Of a stretch of DNA of 64,000 nt, positions 36,893 to 45,038 are shown piece after piece. Numbering within the stretch: the stretch's first letter is position 1; each line of letters opens with the position of its first letter. The translations under genes were made by a program, and so were the position numbers. This stretch comes from CAYUZU01 sp964448675 (lineage in GTDB: Bacteria > Planctomycetota > Phycisphaerae > UBA1845 > Fen-1342): NCBI GenBank assembly GCA_964448675.1, contig CAYUZU010000003.1, forward strand, positions 233,632 to 297,631, written 5' to 3'. The notes under the pieces are model-generated. The model saw nothing but the letters and a program-made list of their open reading frames with translations. It was not told the DNA's origin and did not search any database.

Positions 36893-36920
36893 TTGACTGG
36901 CGGACTGTCGATCCGATAAA
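36893..36920 (+). promoter_or_regulatory. Promoter of the 36-residue peptide gene
   Basis: TTGACT (36893-36898), 16-nt spacer, GATAAA (36915-36920), within a short AT-rich stretch. Between 36654 and this site the sequence is GC-rich and I see no gene. Confidence 0.6.
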
Positions 36921-36974
36921 ACTCCGCGAGGTGAGTATTGGTCACGCGGTCTGCATTCAAAGGAAAGGATGCCC

Positions 36975-37085
36975 ATGGACGTTTTCTTTGACGGCTTCAG
37001 CGCCATGCTCGGGATTATCCCCGCGATCTTGACTGGCATTCTCGCCATGCTCGGGATGATCTTCGGCTCGTTTACCACGGACTAG
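36975..37085 (+). CDS. 36-residue hydrophobic peptide (unannotated small gene)
   Basis: ATG GAC GTT with AAAGGA 5-7 nt upstream, a TAG stop at 37083-37085, a sigma70-like promoter 55 nt upstream and a long hairpin 27 nt downstream. The peptide starts MDVFFDGFSAMLG and residues 8-33 form one continuous membrane segment with an internal near-repeat (SAMLGII and LAMLGMI). It has three Asp and no Lys or Arg, so net charge is about -3. Candidates are a type I toxin-like peptide, a subunit of a membrane complex or a signal peptide-like factor; none can be chosen from sequence. Confidence 0.7.
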   Translation: MDVFFDGFSAMLGIIPAILTGILAMLGMIFGSFTTD

Positions 37086-37112
37086 GCCGGAACAGGCAAC
37101 GACTTCCGTATC

Positions 37113-37149
37113 ACCCGCCGACGTTTGAGACTCTCAAAGGTCGGCGGGT
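37113..37149 (+). terminator. Hairpin terminator after the small peptide gene
   Basis: ACCCGCCGAC (37113-37122) pairs perfectly with GTCGGCGGGT (37140-37149). An inner stem TTTGAG/CTCAAA with loop ACT sits beyond a G-G mismatch. The T tract after it is short (TTGG), so strength is uncertain. Confidence 0.7.
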
Positions 37150-37352
37150 TTGGTATGCGCATGTCTTCCCCACGCGCTGACGCCCTCCTGTGCGCGTCCC
37201 AACGCGCCGGCCGCACCGCTCCCCCGCCGCTGCGCACTTGCGCCGATCCCCGGCTGGCTCGCCGGCGCCGCCGGCGTGGGCGATAATTCCGCTACGCGAT
37301 AAACCGGTGTACGCCGTCTACCGGCGACGTCAGATGGCATCGAGGAGCAGCT

Positions 37353-37904
37353 GTGACGATGGTGATTCTATTCAGTCTCGGGATCGTGCTGGCGCGGATT
37401 GTGGATGTGTCCATGGCCACGATTCGCACGTTGATGATCGTGCAGGGTCGGCGGACCATTGCCTTGACGCTGGGTTTTTTCGAGATCCTGATCTGGATCG
37501 GGGTGGTGTCGGGGGTGATCACGCACGCCAGTGAGCAGCCCCTTTACGCGGTCGCGTATGCGCTCGGGTTCGCGCTGGGCAACTACGTGGGAATGACGAT
37601 CGAGCGCAAGCTGGCGCTGGGCAATCAGGTGGTGCGCATCATCACGCGCCAGGGCCCGGAACTGGCCCAGGCACTTCGTGAGGCCGGGATGCGCGTAACA
37701 CAATTCGACGGTTACGGCCGCGACGGCCCGGTGCAGGAGCTGTTCGTGGAAGTGCTGCGCCGGCAGGCCCCGGGCGTGGTCGAGAAGGCGCGGGCGCTCG
37801 ATAGCCGCTGCTACTACACCATCGACGACATTCGCCAGACGTCGACGCCGGTGACGCCGCTCATGCCACTGGGCAGTTGGCGCGCGGTGTTTCCGCGAAA
37901 ATAG
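37353..37904 (+). CDS. UPF0316/DUF2179 family membrane protein
   Basis: 183 residues from a GTG start with GAGGAG 5 nt upstream. Three N-terminal membrane helices (VILFSLGIVLARIVDV; IALTLGFFEILIWIGVVSGV; LYAVAYALGFALGNYVGM) followed by a soluble DUF2179-like domain (VVRIITRQGPELAQALREAGMRVTQFDGYGRDGPV). Conserved proteins of this kind have no established function. It does not share the small-peptide transcript, because the hairpin at 37113-37149 lies between. Confidence 0.85.
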   Translation: MTMVILFSLGIVLARIVDVSMATIRTLMIVQGRRTIALTLGFFEILIWIGVVSGVITHASEQPLYAVAYALGFALGNYVGMTIERKLALGNQVVRIITRQGPELAQALREAGMRVTQFDGYGRDGPVQELFVEVLRRQAPGVVEKARALDSRCYYTIDDIRQTSTPVTPLMPLGSWRAVFPRK

Positions 37905-37923
37905 CAGACACCCGGACCATTGA

Positions 37924-39582
37924 TCATCGAGGAACGTCTACGTTCTTGCTCCGCGCAACCTCGATGGCCTTCTCATAGCCCGCGTCGACATGGCGGAAGA
38001 TGCCCAGGGCGGGGTCGGCGGTCAGCACGCGCTGGAGGCGCTGCTCGGCCGCGTCGGTGCCGTCGGCGACGATCACCATGCCAGCGTGGAGCGACATGCC
38101 GATACCCACGCCTCCGCCATGATGCAGCGATACCCATGACGCCCCGCAGGCGGTATTGGTCAGGGCGTTGAGCATCGGCCAATCCGCAATGGCGTCCGAG
38201 CCGTCACGCATGCCCTCGGTTTCACGGTTGGGCGACGCGACCGAGCCGCAATCGAGGTGATCACGGCCGATCACGATCGGTGCGCTGACCTTGCCCGTGC
38301 GCACCAGGTCGTTGAAGACCCTGCCCATCTGCGCCCGCTGGCCGTACTTGAGCCAGCAGATGCGGCATGGCAGCCCCTGAAACGCGACTTTCTCGTGCGC
38401 CATGCGGATCCAGCGGCAGAGGGCTTCCTCTTCGGGGAAAGTGTCGAGCACGGCCTGGTCGGTGGCGTGGATGTCCGCGGGGTCGCCGGAAAGCGCGCAC
38501 CAACGGAACGGGCCGGAGCCCTCGCAGAACAGCGGGCGGATGTACGCGGGCACGAAGCCGGGGATATCAAACGCATTGGCCACGCCGGCCTCCTGGGCGT
38601 TGCCGCGGAGGTTGTTGCCATAGTCGAAGGTGACAGCGCCGCGTTGTTGCAGTGTGAGCATGGCGCGGACGTGGTCGGCCATGCTGCGGAAGCTGTGCTT
38701 GATGTAAGCGTCGGGATCGGACACCCGCAACGCGAGCGCTGCGTCGTAGGCCATGCCGTTGGGCACGTAGCCGTTGAGCGGATCGTGGGCGGACGTCTGG
38801 TCGGTGAGGATGTCGGGCGTGATGTCGCGCTCCACAAGAACCTGGAGCACGTCGACGATGTTGCCGAGCAAGCCGACCGAGACGGCTTCACCAGCGTCCT
38901 TTGCCCGCAGCACGATGTCGATGGCTTCGTCGACCTTGTCGGTCATACGGTCACAATACTTCGTCTGAAGGCGCCGCTCGATGCGCTGCGGATCAACCTC
39001 CACCGCGAGACAGGCGGCGCCGTTGAAGGTCGCGGCCAGCGGCTGGGCCCCGCCCATCCCGCCGAGGCCGCCGGTGACCAACAGCCGGCGCTCGAGCGAT
39101 CCGCCAAAGTGTTGCTTGGCGGCGGCGGCGAAGGTCTCGTAGGTGCCCTGGAGGATGCCCTGGGTGCCAATGTAGATCCAACTGCCCGCGGTCATCTGAC
39201 CGTACATGGTGAGGCCGAGAGCTTCGAGGCGGCGGAATTCGTCCCAGGTGGCCCACTTGGGCACGAGCATGGAGTTGCTGATGAGCACGCGCGGGGCGTC
39301 GGGATGCGTCTTGACGACACCGACGGCCCGGCCGGACTGCACCAGCATGGTTTCGTCGTTTTCGAGGCGCTTGAGCGTGGCGACGATGCGGTCGAAGTCG
39401 GCCCAACTACGGGCGGCCCGGCCCGAACCGCCGTAGACGATGAGCTCGTCGGGTTTCTCGGCGACGTCGGGATCGAGGTTGTTCATGAGCATGCGCAGGG
39501 CGGCTTCCTGCTGCCAGCCCTTGCAGGTGAGCGACGTGCCGCGCGGGGCGTGAACGGTGCGGGGACCGGTGGTGGTCGACAT
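37924..39582 (-). CDS. hutU: Urocanate hydratase
   Basis: 552 residues from ATG 39582 (MSTTTGPRTV), with AAGGAG 7 nt upstream; usual family length. Seen: NLDPDVAEKPDELIVYGGSGRAARSW, the NAD+-binding LVTGGLGGMGGAQPLAATFNGA, DQTSAHDPLNGY, YGNNLRGNAQEAG and CRICWLKYGQRAQMG with the active-site Cys region. It turns urocanate into imidazolone propionate with NAD+ as electrophile in histidine breakdown. No hutH, hutI or other hut gene is in the window, so it is an orphan here. Confidence 0.97.
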   Translation of the reverse strand: MSTTTGPRTVHAPRGTSLTCKGWQQEAALRMLMNNLDPDVAEKPDELIVYGGSGRAARSWADFDRIVATLKRLENDETMLVQSGRAVGVVKTHPDAPRVLISNSMLVPKWATWDEFRRLEALGLTMYGQMTAGSWIYIGTQGILQGTYETFAAAAKQHFGGSLERRLLVTGGLGGMGGAQPLAATFNGAACLAVEVDPQRIERRLQTKYCDRMTDKVDEAIDIVLRAKDAGEAVSVGLLGNIVDVLQVLVERDITPDILTDQTSAHDPLNGYVPNGMAYDAALALRVSDPDAYIKHSFRSMADHVRAMLTLQQRGAVTFDYGNNLRGNAQEAGVANAFDIPGFVPAYIRPLFCEGSGPFRWCALSGDPADIHATDQAVLDTFPEEEALCRWIRMAHEKVAFQGLPCRICWLKYGQRAQMGRVFNDLVRTGKVSAPIVIGRDHLDCGSVASPNRETEGMRDGSDAIADWPMLNALTNTACGASWVSLHHGGGVGIGMSLHAGMVIVADGTDAAEQRLQRVLTADPALGIFRHVDAGYEKAIEVARSKNVDVPR

Positions 39583-39618
39583 GCGGGGCTCCTTCGATGC
39601 GGGATTCGCGCGGCGCGC

Positions 39619-39627
39619 ATTATAACA
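39619..39627 (-). promoter_or_regulatory. Extended -10 promoter of hutU
   Basis: Minus strand TGTTATAAT, a perfect TATAAT with the TGn extension and no clear -35 box. It implies a leader of about 30 nt. Confidence 0.6.
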
Positions 39628-39802
39628 CGAATCGGAGTTGTGGATCACGTTGGAAGCGAACAGCCGTCTTGCGATTCGTGATCAGCTGATAAGGCGTGGG
39701 AGCGCGTCGAGCGCTCTCCGGTACTGATCATGGACCACTGAACGCTGGTCATTTCCTGGCATCCAGGCTCATCGCTGAAAGCCGAAAGCTGACGGCTGTC
39801 CC

Positions 39803-40183
39803 TCACCGCGCCCCCAAGCACACCAGCAACCAGATGATCGTGGTGATCGCCCCCAGCGTGTAGCCCGCCACGGCCATGCCGCCACCGGCCATCGGACGAT
39901 CGGAACGCTCGATCTGACGCTGGGCGCTGATGCCCAGGCCGATCGCGACCAGTCCCAGCGGCAACCCGCACATCGGTATCAGCGACAGCAACGCCAGGAA
40001 CAGCGACGCCGCGGCCGCCGGCGGCGCCGGCCGCTGCACGGGCACGCTGCCGTGGTCGAACCCACCGCCCTCGAACGCGTGTCCGCAGACGGCGCAGAAC
40101 CGGGCCGGGCGGCCGTCACGCGGGGCGATCACGTGCCCGCAACGCGCACACTTACGGGCCAGTCCGACCGCGTCCGCGTTCAT
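39803..40183 (-). CDS. Zinc-ribbon and DUF4190-type two-helix membrane protein
   Basis: 126 residues. N-terminal zinc ribbon CARCGHVIAPRDGRPARFCAVCG, a Pro/Ala linker, then two membrane segments (SLFLALLSLIPMCGLPLGLVAIGLGISAQ; GMAVAGYTLGAITTIIWLLVCLG) in the DUF4190 pattern. Function unknown; such proteins are common in Planctomycetota. Its start overlaps the deoC stop (ATGA), so it is coupled to deoC. The 220 bp between it and hutU show short inverted repeats (for example GAGCGC/GCGCTC near 39701-39717) and no gene. Confidence 0.8.
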   Translation of the reverse strand: MNADAVGLARKCARCGHVIAPRDGRPARFCAVCGHAFEGGGFDHGSVPVQRPAPPAAAASLFLALLSLIPMCGLPLGLVAIGLGISAQRQIERSDRPMAGGGMAVAGYTLGAITTIIWLLVCLGAR

Positions 40184-40866
40184 TCAGCCATCTCCTGCAA
40201 CACCGCCACGCTGGCGGACATGCCCAGCCGATCGGCGCCGGCCTCGATCATCGCCCGGGCCGTCGCGAGGTCGCGGATGCCGCCCGCGGCCTTGACGCGC
40301 AGCCCGGTGGCGTGCTGACGCAACAGGGCCACGTGCGCGACCGTCGCGCCGCCGGCGGGATGAAAACCGGTCGAGGTTTTTACGTAATCGGCGCCAGCGG
40401 CAACGCAACACGCGCAGCCAAGCGCAATCTGCTCGTCCGTGAGCACACGTGTCTCGAGGATGACCTTGATAACCGCGTCCGCCCGCTGCCGGCGAGCCAG
40501 CTCGACAACGGTGCGGATGTCACGCGTGACGGCGGCGCGATCGTCTTCCAGCAGGGCGCCGAGGTTGATCACCATATCGATTTCGGCGGCGCCGTCCTGC
40601 ACGGCGCGGTGCGTCTCGTACGCCTTCGTCTCGGTCGGCGTGGCACCGAGCGGAAAACCGGCGACACTCGCGACGGCGGTCCCGCTGCCGGCGAGGCGCT
40701 TGGCACAATGCGCGACCCAAACCGGGTTAACGCACGCCGCGGCGAAGTCGTGCGCGAGGCATTCGTCACACAGCCGATCCACCTGGGCCTGCGTCGCCTC
40801 GGGCTTGAGCAGGGTGTGGTCGATCATGCGGGCGAGCGCGTGCCTTGTTGTCGGTAGTTCAGCCAT
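40180..40866 (-). CDS. deoC: Deoxyribose-phosphate aldolase
   Basis: 228 residues from ATG 40866 (MAELPTTRH). Seen: MIDHTLLKPEATQAQVDRLC, ACVNPVWVAHC, VASVAGFPLGATPTETKAYE, EIDMVINLGAL, VKVILET-like VIKVILETRVL, and the Schiff-base lysine segment GADYVKTSTGFHPAGGAT followed by VKAAGGIRD. It splits deoxyribose 5-phosphate into glyceraldehyde 3-phosphate and acetaldehyde. Longer upstream frame is unsupported. Followed by the coupled DUF4190 gene. Confidence 0.96.
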   Translation of the reverse strand: MAELPTTRHALARMIDHTLLKPEATQAQVDRLCDECLAHDFAAACVNPVWVAHCAKRLAGSGTAVASVAGFPLGATPTETKAYETHRAVQDGAAEIDMVINLGALLEDDRAAVTRDIRTVVELARRQRADAVIKVILETRVLTDEQIALGCACCVAAGADYVKTSTGFHPAGGATVAHVALLRQHATGLRVKAAGGIRDLATARAMIEAGADRLGMSASVAVLQEMAE

Positions 40867-41009
40867 CTTCGCCGTGTCTCCCGAGCCCGCGTTCCAATCT
40901 GACGCAATATGGTCACACGGCATTCGGCGAGCGGACCCCGCCTGGCCGTGTCCTCGATTCCGGCGGGGGAAACCCGCCCTACCAACTCGTTCGGCGGACC
41001 GGGCCCGCC

Positions 41010-42785
41010 CTAACCTTCGTCGCTCTGTCGCCTCGTCGCTACGTCGCTGGGTTCCGACACCAGACACGCGTCCTGGATCGGTCGGCCCAGGGCACGGGCA
41101 AGCAGGGCTTCGCGGCCGGTGCGCTCCGGACAGTCCCCGGCCAGCACGATCAGCCGGTCGCGCGTCTCCGACAGCGCCACCAGCGTGTCGTCGCAGGCCC
41201 ATACACGCCGCACCGGCACCGGCGCCTCCAGCAACCGCGAAACAATGCCCTCTTCGCCGTACACCCCCACGACGCCATCGCCGGCCGCCGGCAGCACCAG
41301 CTCGACCAGGTCATCCCACCGCCGGGCCGCGAGCGATTCCACGGCCCCCAGGATACGATGCACGCTGATCCACGGCGCAGGCCGCTCCAGACCGACGCGC
41401 AACAACGTGCCGCCGGCCGTGCCGATGTACAGCGTATCCTCCAGCGGTGCGACGCAGTGGATGCTGCTGTCTGCCGCAGCGGACTGCCACACCTCGCCGC
41501 CATCGGCGTCGAACGCGCGTACGCGGTCGTCGGTTGCGAAGAGGATTCGGCCGCGCGCGTCGGGCGTGACGGCGCGGATTGTCCGTGGCACGCCCGCCGC
41601 CGGCGTCAGCAGCGCGCTTGCATCTTGCGGTTCGTCCAGCGCCCACGACCACGCGCCGAGCTGCGAATGTGTCGCGTACAGTCGATCGCCCACAACGCAA
41701 CTGGCATTGAACCCGGTGCGCGGCATGGCGGCGTCGGGCACGGCATAGCGCGTCTGCACGGCTCCGCTCGCCGCTTCCACGCGCCAGACGCCCAGTGCCG
41801 CCCCGACCAACAAGCTGCCGCGTCCATCGAAGGCCACCGAGCGCAGCCCGCCCAGATCGTCGGGCAGGTCCACCTGGCGCCGAATCTCTCCAGGTTGCGC
41901 CGGATCAAGCCAGACGCATTCGTTGCCGACGACCGCGACAACAGCGCGCGCCGTCGTGCGGTTGGGCGTGAGGCGCCACAGGTTTTCGAGCAGGCGGCCG
42001 CGTTCACCCGGCGTGAGCGTCGGCAGCAGGTCGCGCCATTGCAGGCTGTCGTCGCCGGCGGCCGCCGCGCGGAGTTTCGCCATGATCTCGCCCAGGCCGT
42101 CGAGCCGCTTGTGGGTCGCCGCGAGGGCCGCCTGCGCGACGCGTTGCCGCGCCTCGACTTCGTGCAGCCGGCGGGCCGTGTCGCGCTCGCGGGCCTCGTG
42201 CTCGGCAAGGGTGCCGCTGGTGAAGCTCACGCGACCGAGTCTCTCGAGATCCAGCCCCGCGGAGAATAAGAACTTCTGCAATGCGTCGCGCAGATTGGCC
42301 AGCAACGCGTCACGCGGGTCGCCGTGGACCAGCGTTTCGGCCGGCTGGGCGTGGACGAACGAACGCAGGGCCGCGTCAGTACCGGCCTGCGTCAGCACTT
42401 CTGACAGGCGCTCCAGCGTCAGCGTGTCGTCGTTCAAGAGCGCACGGTGGAGCGCGGCCATCTCGTCATCGCGCGCGAGGCAGCGCAGCAGCAGCTCGAC
42501 TGTGCCGGAAACGCCGTGGCCGCCGGCGGCGGGTGCGTTGTCCACGCTCAGCGGCACGGTGACCGCGCGGTTGCGGACGAGCATGAGGGTGTCTTGGTTG
42601 GCGGGGTGTGGGTCTTCGCCGGCAGGCACGAAACGCCGCCCACCATCGGGCCGCAGCACGAGCCCCATCCAGGTATCGGGGATCAGGGACTGCGCGAAGA
42701 TCGACCCGCCCCAGGCGCTGCCCTTGCACTTCAGCGCCACGAGCCATTCAGCGTTGAGCCTGTCCAGGATTTCGCGCGACATCAT
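41010..42785 (-). CDS. SPFH-like N-terminal domain fused to a beta-propeller, last gene of the ESCRT-like island
   Basis: 591 residues; AAGGAG precedes two tandem ATGs (42785 and 42782). Residues ~35-190 read like a band-7/SPFH domain: NRAVTVPLSVDNA, an alpha region, then ANLRDALQKFLFSAGLDLERLGRVSF. An EAREREDT-like coiled coil spans ~193-240. From ~275 the sequence repeats strand patterns (VWLDPAQPGEIRRQVDLPD, VAFDGRGSLLVGAALGVWRVEA, VTPDARGRILFATDDRVRAFDADG) that suggest a WD/PQQ-type propeller. SPFH proteins scaffold membrane microdomains. No signal peptide. Domain calls are by eye. It follows the TM2 gene by 28 bp and is probably co-transcribed with the Vps4-like gene. Confidence 0.7.
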   Translation of the reverse strand: MMSREILDRLNAEWLVALKCKGSAWGGSIFAQSLIPDTWMGLVLRPDGGRRFVPAGEDPHPANQDTLMLVRNRAVTVPLSVDNAPAAGGHGVSGTVELLLRCLARDDEMAALHRALLNDDTLTLERLSEVLTQAGTDAALRSFVHAQPAETLVHGDPRDALLANLRDALQKFLFSAGLDLERLGRVSFTSGTLAEHEARERDTARRLHEVEARQRVAQAALAATHKRLDGLGEIMAKLRAAAAGDDSLQWRDLLPTLTPGERGRLLENLWRLTPNRTTARAVVAVVGNECVWLDPAQPGEIRRQVDLPDDLGGLRSVAFDGRGSLLVGAALGVWRVEAASGAVQTRYAVPDAAMPRTGFNASCVVGDRLYATHSQLGAWSWALDEPQDASALLTPAAGVPRTIRAVTPDARGRILFATDDRVRAFDADGGEVWQSAAADSSIHCVAPLEDTLYIGTAGGTLLRVGLERPAPWISVHRILGAVESLAARRWDDLVELVLPAAGDGVVGVYGEEGIVSRLLEAPVPVRRVWACDDTLVALSETRDRLIVLAGDCPERTGREALLARALGRPIQDACLVSEPSDVATRRQSDEG

Positions 42786-42813
42786 GTCGCTCCTTGCCCG
42801 CGGCGCGCGAGCG

Positions 42814-43029
42814 TCAATAGCGACCGTACAGCGCCAGCTCGGCGTTCTTGCGCTCGGTCAGCGACGGAATCAGGAACAGGTCGATGAGCGAACCAATCCC
42901 CAGCAGCCCCCACGTGAGCAGCCAGATCAGTCCGGTGACATACCGCCCAAGATAGAAGCGATGGATGCCGGCAAACCCGACAATGCACAACGCCCACAAC
43001 CCGTAAGCTACACCGACTGAACGCATCAT
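42814..43029 (-). CDS. TM2 domain membrane protein
   Basis: 71 residues; GGAGG stands 3 nt (first ATG) or 6 nt (second ATG, 43026) upstream. Two membrane helices joined by the TM2 signature GFAGIHRFYLGRYVTGLIWLLTWGLLGIGSLIDLF. TM2 proteins occur across bacteria and animals without a common function. It lies between the Vps4-like ATPase (57 bp) and the SPFH-like/propeller gene (28 bp), so it may provide the membrane anchor for the system. Confidence 0.88.
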   Translation of the reverse strand: MMRSVGVAYGLWALCIVGFAGIHRFYLGRYVTGLIWLLTWGLLGIGSLIDLFLIPSLTERKNAELALYGRY

Positions 43030-43086
43030 CGTCCTCCTCACACGCAAGACCAACTCGGCCCGATCCACCACGCCGACCGGGCACGA

Positions 43087-44226
43087 TCACTCCGCCGCCG
43101 CGGGCGCCACGTCGCCGTTGCCGCCCCACTGCTCGTACTTGAGCACGTCGCGCGGGCTGACCGATGGCGGCAGGGCGCCGATCACCGCGGTGACATCACC
43201 CATATTGATATTACGCGGCTCGCCGCCGCTGACCGATTCCAAAAACGGCCTTGTTGCGGAACGGTCGGCGACGGCCTTGATATCCGCCCCGCTATAGCCG
43301 GCGGTGAGATCCACCAGCTTGGCAAAATCCACGTCATCGTCCAGCGGCCGAGGTCCCAGGTACAACTCGAACAGACGGAAACGGGCCGCGGCGTCGGGAA
43401 GGGGCACGTAGATCTTCGCATCGAGTCGGCCCGGGCGCATCATGGCCGGGTCGAGACTCCACGGCTCGTTGGTCGCCCCGAGGAACATCAGCGCCCGGTC
43501 GGACTGGCGGTCGAAGCCCTCCAGTTCCTGGAGGATCTGCGGCACGACGCGGGTCATCACGCTGGACTGCGAGCTGCGCCGCCGCGGGACAAGCGCCTCG
43601 ACCTCGTCAATAAAGATGACAGCCTGCTTCTCGTCCTTGGCGGCCTCGAAGAGCTTGCGGACGTTCTGCTCGGCCTCGCCGACCCACTTGCTCATGAGTT
43701 GGGCAGGGCTGATGACGAACATGGTGGCATCGATCTCGCAGGCGATCGCCTTGGCGAACATGGTCTTGCCCGTGCCCGGCGGGCCGTAGAGCAACACGCC
43801 GCCGCCCACCCCAACGCCGTAACGCTGCGCCAGTTCGGGGTGACGGAAAGGGTAGATCATCTTGAGGTAGATTTCGGCCTTGACGTCGTCGAGGCCGGCG
43901 ATGTCGTCGAAACGGATCGAAGGCTTCTCGCGGATGATCCAGTCAGCGGCGTCGGTTTCGTTCTCGTCGCCATCGCGGGCACGGTCGCGTGTCGCGGGCC
44001 CAGCCCCATGCTTCGCCCGCCGGTCGCAGTTCTTGGCGAGGTCGATGAGCTCGCGCGCGTACTGCTCCTGCTCGGCCTTCATCTGTGGGTCCTGGTTCTC
44101 CTCGGACAACTCGATCATGCACTCGGCGGCCTGGATGAGGTACGGCCGGGCGGAGACGTAGTCGCCCTGCTTCATGGCGGCGACGCCTTTGTCCTTCAGC
44201 CGTTTGAATGTGGCGAATGTGGCCAT
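43087..44226 (-). CDS. Vps4-like AAA ATPase with N-terminal MIT-like domain
   Basis: 379 residues. Residues 1-73 fit a three-helix MIT domain (LKDKGVAAMKQGDYVSARPY, LIQAAECMIELSEE, ARELIDLAKNCDRRAK). The linker is followed by one AAA module: IRFDDIAGLDDVKAEI, Walker A GPPGTGKT (148-155), pore region QLMSKWVGEAEQNVRKLFEA, Walker B FIDEVEAL (205-212), sensor 1 LGATNEPWSLD, arginines at 264 and 267, and YSGADIKAVADRS. The QLMSKW-GE-E and GATN-PW-LD strings and the VSPRDVLKYEQW C-terminus match the Vps4 branch of meiotic-clade AAA proteins, which disassemble ESCRT-III polymers. The ATG lies 1 nt after the HEPN stop (TGAtATG). Confidence 0.9.
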   Translation of the reverse strand: MATFATFKRLKDKGVAAMKQGDYVSARPYLIQAAECMIELSEENQDPQMKAEQEQYARELIDLAKNCDRRAKHGAGPATRDRARDGDENETDAADWIIREKPSIRFDDIAGLDDVKAEIYLKMIYPFRHPELAQRYGVGVGGGVLLYGPPGTGKTMFAKAIACEIDATMFVISPAQLMSKWVGEAEQNVRKLFEAAKDEKQAVIFIDEVEALVPRRRSSQSSVMTRVVPQILQELEGFDRQSDRALMFLGATNEPWSLDPAMMRPGRLDAKIYVPLPDAAARFRLFELYLGPRPLDDDVDFAKLVDLTAGYSGADIKAVADRSATRPFLESVSGGEPRNINMGDVTAVIGALPPSVSPRDVLKYEQWGGNGDVAPAAAE

Positions 44227-44227
44227 A

Positions 44228-44629
44228 TCAGGGTCGCGTCTCGGCGGGTATAAGGTCCAGAATCGCTCGAACAGTCTTTTCGGCGATCAGCAGCGCGTTG
44301 CGGGCATCGTCCCCCGTCGGATCCTTCGCACTCGGATAGCGTGTCGCAACGGCGAAATGGGACAGCGCCAGCAGGTCCGGCCTCAGTTCACGAAGCCGGT
44401 CCGCAAACGGGTCGCAGAGATCCAGCAACGGGCCGAGCGCGTGGATCTTGGGTGCTGAGCTGTCACGCGGCTCGAGCAGGCCTTTGATTGCCTTCCCCGC
44501 CGCTTGCTGGCAGTGGAAACATGCTCCATCGAGCAAGGGTGGCTTTGCTGCAAGGGCCAGGCGGGCCAACCGGAGATCACCCTCCGCCTTGACAATCCAC
44601 GGGCGAATGATCGCTGGATCAGGCGGCAT
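44228..44629 (-). CDS. HEPN domain protein 1
   Basis: 133 residues from ATG 44629 (MPPDPAIIRPW). Four-helix HEPN pattern: WIVKAEGDLRLARLAL, GACFHCQQAAGKAIKGLLEP, KIHALGPLLDLC, ALSHFAVATRYPS, NALLIAEKTVRAIL. The RNase motif R-X4-6-H of toxin HEPNs is not seen, so nuclease activity is doubtful. It overlaps the MNT gene upstream by 11 bp and its stop is 1 nt from the Vps4-like start. HEPN-MNT pairs often act as toxin-antitoxin or regulatory modules. Confidence 0.88.
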   Translation of the reverse strand: MPPDPAIIRPWIVKAEGDLRLARLALAAKPPLLDGACFHCQQAAGKAIKGLLEPRDSSAPKIHALGPLLDLCDPFADRLRELRPDLLALSHFAVATRYPSAKDPTGDDARNALLIAEKTVRAILDLIPAETRP

Positions 44630-44939
44630 AGAGCAACCGTCCTTCCGACAGAACCTTGTGCTCGAGACTGCCAACGGCGGCAGCGCGCTCATGGAACTGC
44701 TCGGGCCAGGTGAAGTGCAGCTCAACGACCGGTCCCAGCCGATCCACGGCGTTATAGCCGCGCTTGGCCACGTCCCAGAGCGAGTAGTCCCCGTCTCCGA
44801 GTACGACGAGCACATCCACGTCACTGTCCTGCGTCGGCGTGCCGCACGCGTGCGAGCCGAAGAGGTAAATCGCCCGCGGTTGCAGCGCCGTCACGAGGCG
44901 GTCGACGATTTCACGAAGCTGGTCTTGTTCGACATGCAT
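44619..44939 (-). CDS. MNT nucleotidyltransferase domain protein 1
   Basis: 106 residues (MHVEQDQLREIVDRL). Seen: the minimal nucleotidyltransferase signature YLFGSHACGTPTQDSDVDVLVV, with GS and the DxD metal ligands, then VELHFTWPEQF. MNT proteins neutralise HEPN partners, in studied cases by AMPylating them. The first ~35 codons are nearly identical in DNA to MNT 2, 1.5 kb away. Downstream HEPN overlaps by 11 bp. Confidence 0.92.
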   Translation of the reverse strand: MHVEQDQLREIVDRLVTALQPRAIYLFGSHACGTPTQDSDVDVLVVLGDGDYSLWDVAKRGYNAVDRLGPVVELHFTWPEQFHERAAAVGSLEHKVLSEGRLLYAA

Positions 44940-44945
44940 CGCCAG
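44831..44945. repeat. 115-bp duplicated segment, copy A (5' part of MNT 1)
   Basis: Matches 46307-46421 with two mismatches by eye (a C/T and a G/A), far closer than the flanking parts of the two MNT genes. This indicates a recent duplication or gene conversion limited to the catalytic 5' portion. Confidence 0.9.
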
Positions 44946-45038
44946 CCCATCTTACACGTGTTGCTGCTTCCGTATCCGTCTCGTCATCTTCCTATCGTAG
45001 TTCAACCACCATGGTCTCGTCGCCTGCCAGGCCGTCGA

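Noticed and set aside
44228..44939. Classical HEPN RNase toxin with MNT antitoxin
   Set aside because: The R-X4-6-H catalytic motif is missing in both HEPN proteins and the pair is translationally locked to the Vps4-like gene, so a simple toxin-antitoxin call is not supported.
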